Assembly: GCA_045586505.1 (NCBI GenBank) | Contig: JAZNAL010000041.1 | Coordinates: 1-26,543 of the forward strand | DNA length: 26,543 nucleotides | DNA from: Flemingiibacterium sp045586505 | Lineage (GTDB): Bacteria > Bacillota > Clostridia > Oscillospirales > CAG-272 | Reading direction: 5' to 3' | Part shown: piece after piece, positions 24,113-26,543 of the stretch | Numbering within the stretch: position 1 is the stretch's first letter | Layout of the letters: the number at the start of each line of letters is the position of its first letter | Program-made: the position numbers and the translations under genes | The notes under the pieces: model-generated | Told to the model about the DNA's origin: nothing | The model's input: the letters and a program-made list of their open reading frames with translations, nothing else | Database searches by the model: none

Positions 24113-24952
24113 ATGAAACTGATACAGAATCAAAATTTCCCCGAGGAGCGTGCGCTTTACGCACTTCGCGATACGCGAGTCGAGTACTGCACCTTTGCGG
24201 GTGAGGAGGACGGCGAATCCGCCTTCAAGGAATCAAGAAACATCGAGGTTGCGCACTGCACCTTCGCTCTGCGCTATCCCTTCTGGCATACAACTGCATA
24301 TCATATCGCCGATTCTACACTGACCGAGACCTGCCGTGCACCGCTGTGGTACGCAAGAGAGGGTAAGATCGAGAGGGTGACAATAAACGGTCCCAAGGCA
24401 CTGCGCGAGTGTGATGAGTTTGATCTTCGCGAGGTTACTGCGAGATCTGCGGAGTTTGGCTGGCGATGCCGCGACGGATATGTCAAGGACTGCACCCTTG
24501 AATCGGAATACATATTTTTCGGTGCCGAGCGCCTTCGCATGGAGAATATTACATTAAAGGGCAAATATTCCTTCCAGTACGTAAATAATCTGCATATTTT
24601 AAACTCCGAGCTTGATACCAAGGATTCCTTCTGGCACGCAAAAAATGTCCTTGTGGAGAACTCCACCGTGCGCGGTGAATACCTGGGCTGGTATTCCGAG
24701 GGGCTGACCCTCAGAAATTGTAAGATCATCGGCACACAGCCCTTCTGCTACTGCCGCGATTTGGTGCTCGAAAACTGCGAGCTTGTGGACTGCGACCTTG
24801 CTTTCGAATATTCGGACGTGCAGGCTGACACTCGTGGGCATATCATCTCCATCAAAAACCCGAGATCGGGACGTATCACCGTGGAGAGTGTGGGTGCGAT
24901 CATCCGCGATAATGCGGTGTACGACTGCGATGCCGAGATAGTAGTGAGATAA
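24113..24952 (+). CDS. DUF3737 beta-helix protein
   Basis: 279-residue protein of the DUF3737 family, cytoplasmic by sequence (no signal peptide). Successive short strands with regularly spaced Cys and hydrophobic residues (EYCTFAG, VAHCTFALRY, IADSTLTETC, VKDCTLESEY, MENITLKGKY, LVLENCELVDCD) indicate a right-handed parallel beta-helix like pectate lyases, but no catalytic residues are known for the family. It matches the family length and its typical KLIQNQNFPEERALYAL start. SD AAGGA at 24101-24105. Second gene of a pair with the membrane-anchored protein; a terminator-like hairpin follows. Confidence 0.82.
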   Translation: MKLIQNQNFPEERALYALRDTRVEYCTFAGEEDGESAFKESRNIEVAHCTFALRYPFWHTTAYHIADSTLTETCRAPLWYAREGKIERVTINGPKALRECDEFDLREVTARSAEFGWRCRDGYVKDCTLESEYIFFGAERLRMENITLKGKYSFQYVNNLHILNSELDTKDSFWHAKNVLVENSTVRGEYLGWYSEGLTLRNCKIIGTQPFCYCRDLVLENCELVDCDLAFEYSDVQADTRGHIISIKNPRSGRITVESVGAIIRDNAVYDCDAEIVVR

Positions 24953-24979
24953 GAAATACTAACAGCGTTAAATATTAAG

Positions 24980-25003
24980 ATGGCGGGAGCAAGCTCCCGC
25001 CAT
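24980..25003. terminator. GC-rich hairpin between convergent genes
   Basis: Perfect 11-bp stem, 24980-24990 with 24993-25003, around a minimal loop. It lies between the DUF3737 gene (plus) and the manganese catalase (minus) and can serve both; the downstream T-tracts are short (TTT on plus). Confidence 0.75.
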
Positions 25004-25031
25004 TTCTGATAATAAAGGGTTACGCCCGAAT

Positions 25032-25694
25032 TTAATTAAACGAAGGTGCTTCCACCTTTTCGGTGGTGAAGGCATTGCCCTCGGGCTCGGACATGCTGAA
25101 ATACATATGCGCCGCAAGTGTGGTACCGTAATCGCGATTGGAGCCGGTGTTCTGCACCTTGTTGAATGCCTGGCGGAACAGGGCATTGTGAGCTTCCTCG
25201 CGTTCAAGGAGGAAGTCGATGGTCGCTCGCACCTTTTTGTCGTCGATCTGACGGTGAAGGTATTCGTAAACCACCTTCGCCCGCTGCTCAGACGCGATAT
25301 TTGCAAGCAGATCCGCGCAGAGATCACCCGTCACCGTAACGTAGTCTGCCGTCCATGAATAGCCGGAGGCGTTGATAAGTCCCGGGTTGAGTCCGAGCTG
25401 GACATGGGACTGTATCTCGCCTGCGGGGACCTTTGCGGCATCCACGTCATGACCGTTCAGAAGATTTATGGTCTGGGCAATCATTTCGAGATGTCCTAAT
25501 TCCTCGGCGGCAATGTCGAGAAACAGATCCTTGATCTCCGGATCCTTTATGCGAAAGCTCTGGGACATATACTGTAGCGCCGCCTTGAGTTCGCCGTTAG
25601 CGCCGCCCAGCTGTTCCTGCAATAGCACCGCATACTGTGGGTTGGGACGTTCCACCTCCACGGGGTGGAATAACATTTTTTCATGCTTGAACAT
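25032..25694 (-). CDS. cotJC: CotJC-type manganese catalase
   Basis: 220-residue dimanganese catalase that disproportionates hydrogen peroxide; in spore formers this subgroup (CotJC) is found in the spore coat. The four-helix ferritin-like fold shows ligands Glu35 (GELKAALQY), Glu65 and His68 (EELGHLEM), Glu136 (ASEQRAK) and Glu166-His169 (EREEAHNALF). SD AGAGAGG lies about 8 nt before the ATG and is partly enclosed in a small hairpin. No cotJA or cotJB gene adjoins it in the window, as is usual in the Bacillus cluster. An upstream GGCATACTTT on the minus strand is a loose match to a sporulation sigma-E -10 box; weak evidence. Confidence 0.9.
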   Translation of the reverse strand: MFKHEKMLFHPVEVERPNPQYAVLLQEQLGGANGELKAALQYMSQSFRIKDPEIKDLFLDIAAEELGHLEMIAQTINLLNGHDVDAAKVPAGEIQSHVQLGLNPGLINASGYSWTADYVTVTGDLCADLLANIASEQRAKVVYEYLHRQIDDKKVRATIDFLLEREEAHNALFRQAFNKVQNTGSNRDYGTTLAAHMYFSMSEPEGNAFTTEKVEAPSFN

Positions 25695-25701
25695 TGCAAA
25701 T

Positions 25702-25720
25702 AACCTCTCTTTCCGAGGTT
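25702..25720 (-). promoter_or_regulatory. Hairpin covering the cotJC ribosome site
   Basis: Plus 25702-25707 pairs with 25715-25720 (6 bp, AACCTC/GAGGTT) with a 7-nt loop. On the minus-strand transcript the 3' arm GAGGTT is part of the SD run AGAGAGG, so translation of the catalase could be reduced by folding. Short stem, so the effect may be small. Confidence 0.35.
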
Positions 25721-25787
25721 AGTGTTGCCGGTTATTGGGGAAAGTATGCCTTTTTCTATGGTAGAAATCACGCCGGTCAACGGCTAT

Positions 25788-25839
25788 GCTCCCACCTAAT
25801 AAAAAAACTCGTCTTACGACGAGTTTTTTTGGTGGGAGC
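25788..25839. repeat. Outer inverted repeat copying tRNA-Tyr acceptor
   Basis: 25788-25796 (GCTCCCACC) is the exact reverse complement of 25831-25839 (GGTGGGAGC), which is the tRNA-Tyr 3' acceptor strand, enclosing the terminator hairpin. So the downstream RNA can base-pair with the tRNA's acceptor end. Confidence 0.6.
25801..25830 (-). terminator. Terminator of the minus-strand tRNA-Tyr
   Basis: Stem 25807-25813 with 25818-25824 around loop TTAC (read on plus), flanked by seven A (25801-25807) and seven T (25824-25830). On the minus strand the T-run comes after the stem and the tRNA CCA abuts the hairpin. The structure can also act in the plus direction. Confidence 0.85.
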
Positions 25840-25914
25840 GGGTGGATTCGGACCACCGAAGTCACTGACAACAGATTTACAGTCTGCCCCCTTTGGCCGC
25901 TCGGGAACGCTCCC
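25830..25914 (-). tRNA. tRNA-Tyr (GTA), acceptor GGGAGCG, with C55
   Basis: 85 nt including the encoded CCA (plus 25830-25832 reads TGG). Acceptor GGGAGCG pairs with CGCTCCC; anticodon arm holds ACTGTAAAT with anticodon GTA; long variable arm marks the bacterial class II Tyr type. The T-loop reads TCCGAAT instead of TTCGAAT, giving C at position 55 where nearly all elongator tRNAs have T/pseudouridine. Everything else is intact, including a consensus promoter and terminator. It may be a functional variant, an early pseudogene, or carry a sequence error. Confidence 0.88.
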
Positions 25915-25948
25915 ATATTTAATTTCGCTGTTCTTCACAACGTTAATT

Positions 25949-25977
25949 ATTATATCACAAGACAAAGCATTTGACAA
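25949..25977 (-). promoter_or_regulatory. Promoter of the minus-strand tRNA-Tyr
   Basis: Minus strand: TTGTCA (plus 25972-25977), 17-bp spacer, TATAAT (plus 25949-25954) with TGA before the -10 box. It lies 35 bp upstream of the tRNA 5' end, a normal distance. Confidence 0.75.
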
Positions 25978-26036
25978 GCCTTTTTTGAAAGTTTTTTTGG
26001 ATTTTGCAAAAATATTTTTGTTTGCCGTTTTCGCTA

Positions 26037-26065
26037 TTGATTTTATCACTACCGTGTGCTATAAT
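26037..26065 (+). promoter_or_regulatory. Upstream tandem promoter of tRNA-Thr/tRNA-Tyr
   Basis: TTGATT at 26037-26042, 17-bp spacer, TATAAT at 26060-26065. With the second promoter at 26103-26131 it makes a tandem pair, common for stable RNA operons. Confidence 0.6.
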
Positions 26066-26102
26066 AAATAAAAAACAACTCAAAAAAAGAATAAAAAAGT
26101 TC

Positions 26103-26131
26103 TTGACAAGTTGGGCTCGCTTCGCTATAAT
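26103..26131 (+). promoter_or_regulatory. Main promoter of tRNA-Thr/tRNA-Tyr
   Basis: Exact TTGACA (26103-26108), 17-bp spacer, TATAAT (26126-26131), 19 bp before the first tRNA nucleotide. The region just downstream (AACCATGCTC) has no GC-rich discriminator. Confidence 0.88.
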
Positions 26132-26150
26132 AACCATGCTCGTTTGAGAC

Positions 26151-26226
26151 GCTGGTATAGCTCAGTTGGTAGAGCAGCTGATTTGTAATCAGCAGGTCGG
26201 GGGTTCGAGTCCGTCTACCAGCTCCA
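26151..26226 (+). tRNA. tRNA-Thr (TGT)
   Basis: 76 nt with encoded CCA. Acceptor GCTGGTA pairs with TACCAGC; D arm TAGCTCAGTTGGTAGAGCA is typical; anticodon loop TTTGTAA gives anticodon TGT (threonine). The T-stem reads GGGGG against CCGTC, containing one G-G mismatch and one G-T wobble in the middle. It is co-transcribed with the tRNA-Tyr 23 bp downstream. Confidence 0.93.
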
Positions 26227-26249
26227 CAGTTTTCAGTGCAAGTGAATAT

Positions 26250-26334
26250 GGGGGAATTCCCGAGTGGCCAAAGGGGGCAGACTGTAAATCTGTTGTCAGT
26301 GACTTCGGTGGTTCGAATCCACCTTCCCCCACCA
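26250..26334 (+). tRNA. tRNA-Tyr (GTA), acceptor GGGGGAA
   Basis: 85 nt with encoded CCA, class II with long variable arm, anticodon GTA. The core (26257-26323) matches the minus-strand tRNA-Tyr except at two positions (one in the D arm, one at T-loop position 55, which is normal T here). The acceptor stem is different but fully paired (GGGGGAA with TTCCCCC). It ends directly in a long terminator hairpin. Confidence 0.94.
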
Positions 26335-26374
26335 AACAAAAGAGACATCCGAAAGGATGTCTCTTTTGTTTGGT
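26331..26374 (+). terminator. 20-bp terminator hairpin overlapping tRNA-Tyr CCA end
   Basis: 26331-26350 pairs perfectly with 26355-26374, loop GAAA. The left arm includes the discriminator base and the CCA of the tRNA, so stem formation and the tRNA 3' end compete. The right arm is rich in T (CTTTTGTTT) and can act as the termination tract. Confidence 0.85.
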
Positions 26375-26376
26375 AT
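26348..26376. repeat. 29-bp direct repeat, copy 1
   Basis: TCCGAAAGGATGTCTCTT and the next 11 nt through TTTGGTAT recur identically at 26515-26543. This copy is the loop and right arm of the tRNA-Tyr terminator. Copies are 167 bp apart. Confidence 0.85.
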
Positions 26377-26389
26377 GGGTATTTGTGAA

Positions 26390-26473
26390 GGTGGATTCGA
26401 AAGGCGGCTCTTAGCGAGTGTCCGGTGGACACTCCCCACCGCCGTGGCTTTTCCGCAGAAAAGCGAATCCACC
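26390..26473. repeat. Structured palindromic element with tRNA-like ends
   Basis: Outer stem 26390-26399 (GGTGGATTCG) with 26464-26473 (CGAATCCACC), 10 bp. Inside are GGCGG/CCGCC (26403-26407 with 26439-26443), an 8-bp hairpin GAGTGTCC-GGT-GGACACTC (26416-26434) and a 6-bp hairpin at 26448-26463. 26387-26401 is the reverse complement of 26312-26326, the T-arm and acceptor of the tRNA-Tyr. No coding frame in it is credible. It may be a dispersed repeat or a structured RNA. Confidence 0.6.
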
Positions 26474-26514
26474 GTAAGCATTATATTACGAACCTAATAT
26501 GCGCGCGCAGTTAT

Positions 26515-26543
26515 TCCGAAAGGATGTCTCTTTTGTTTGGTAT
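26515..26543. repeat. 29-bp direct repeat, copy 2 (window edge)
   Basis: Identical to 26348-26376 and cut by the end of the window, so the true repeat may be longer. The left arm of the tRNA terminator is missing here, leaving only half a hairpin. Confidence 0.85.

Noticed and set aside
25694..26481. Several open frames over the tRNA region on both strands
   Set aside because: They run through tRNA genes and palindromes. Peptides such as GAGGFGPPKSLTTDLQSA and GKVDSNHRSH are translations of tRNA-Tyr sequence, a known source of false genes.
26250..26543. tRNA as an integration site for a prophage or island
   Set aside because: tRNA 3'-end copies are present but inverted, and no integrase or phage gene is visible; only a partial att-like pattern, so not called.
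26348..26543. CRISPR array
   Set aside because: Only two repeat copies, 167 bp apart, tied to a terminator; no regular spacers or cas genes.

Overview
The window looks like chromosomal DNA from an anaerobic, low-to-mid GC Firmicute, most likely a gut Clostridia/Oscillospirales member. The reasons are near-consensus sigma-A promoters (several exact TTGACA-N17-TATAAT), strong AGGAGG-type ribosome sites, a ferredoxin-dependent 2-oxoacid oxidoreductase, a CotJC-type manganese catalase, and class II tRNA-Tyr genes with encoded CCA. No phage, transposase, integrase or CRISPR array is visible. This assignment is inference; there is no rRNA or marker gene to settle it.

Layout. (1) 156-5758, plus strand: one operon with a strong promoter and a terminator, paaK-like ligase / iorA / iorB / second paaK-like ligase / double-ACT protein. 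Together they could interconvert aryl pyruvates, arylacetyl-CoAs and arylacetates (aromatic amino acid fermentation, or its reverse, assimilation of aryl acids), with the ACT protein as a likely amino-acid sensor. (2) 5759-6950: a 69-codon gene whose start resembles a zinc alcohol dehydrogenase N-terminus, then a membrane-anchored PDZ protein without a protease domain. (3) 7075-8876: NhaC-family antiporter. (4) 9002-11310: an MFS transporter followed by a DUF89 metal-dependent phosphatase. (5) 11343-14163, minus strand: an AMP-binding acyl-acid ligase plus a free acyl carrier protein, then a NERD-domain membrane protein. (6) 14197-17523, minus: two peptidases (M18 aminopeptidase, then long-form aminopeptidase P). 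(7) 17553-18572, minus: a YfcE-type phosphodiesterase and a two-TM protein. (8) 18605-19783, plus: three small uncharacterised genes in a cassette. (9) 19763-23143, minus: PLP aminotransferase, TagO/WecA-type glycosyl-1-phosphate transferase and a translationally coupled membrane-anchored protein. (10) 23164-25003, plus: a membrane-anchored acidic protein and a DUF3737 beta-helix protein. (11) 25032-25694, minus: manganese catalase. (12) 25801-26543: two oppositely oriented tRNA-Tyr genes, a tRNA-Thr, and unusual hairpins and repeats that copy or complement tRNA 3' ends.

Most of the window is ordinary housekeeping and metabolism. The parts most worth a second look are the tRNA region at the right end (a tRNA-Tyr with C instead of T at position 55, acceptor-complementary downstream sequences, a structured repeat with tRNA-like ends and a 29-bp direct repeat), the iorAB/double-paaK/ACT operon, the ligase-ACP pair, the alcohol-dehydrogenase-like mini-gene and the three-gene cassette of unknown function.
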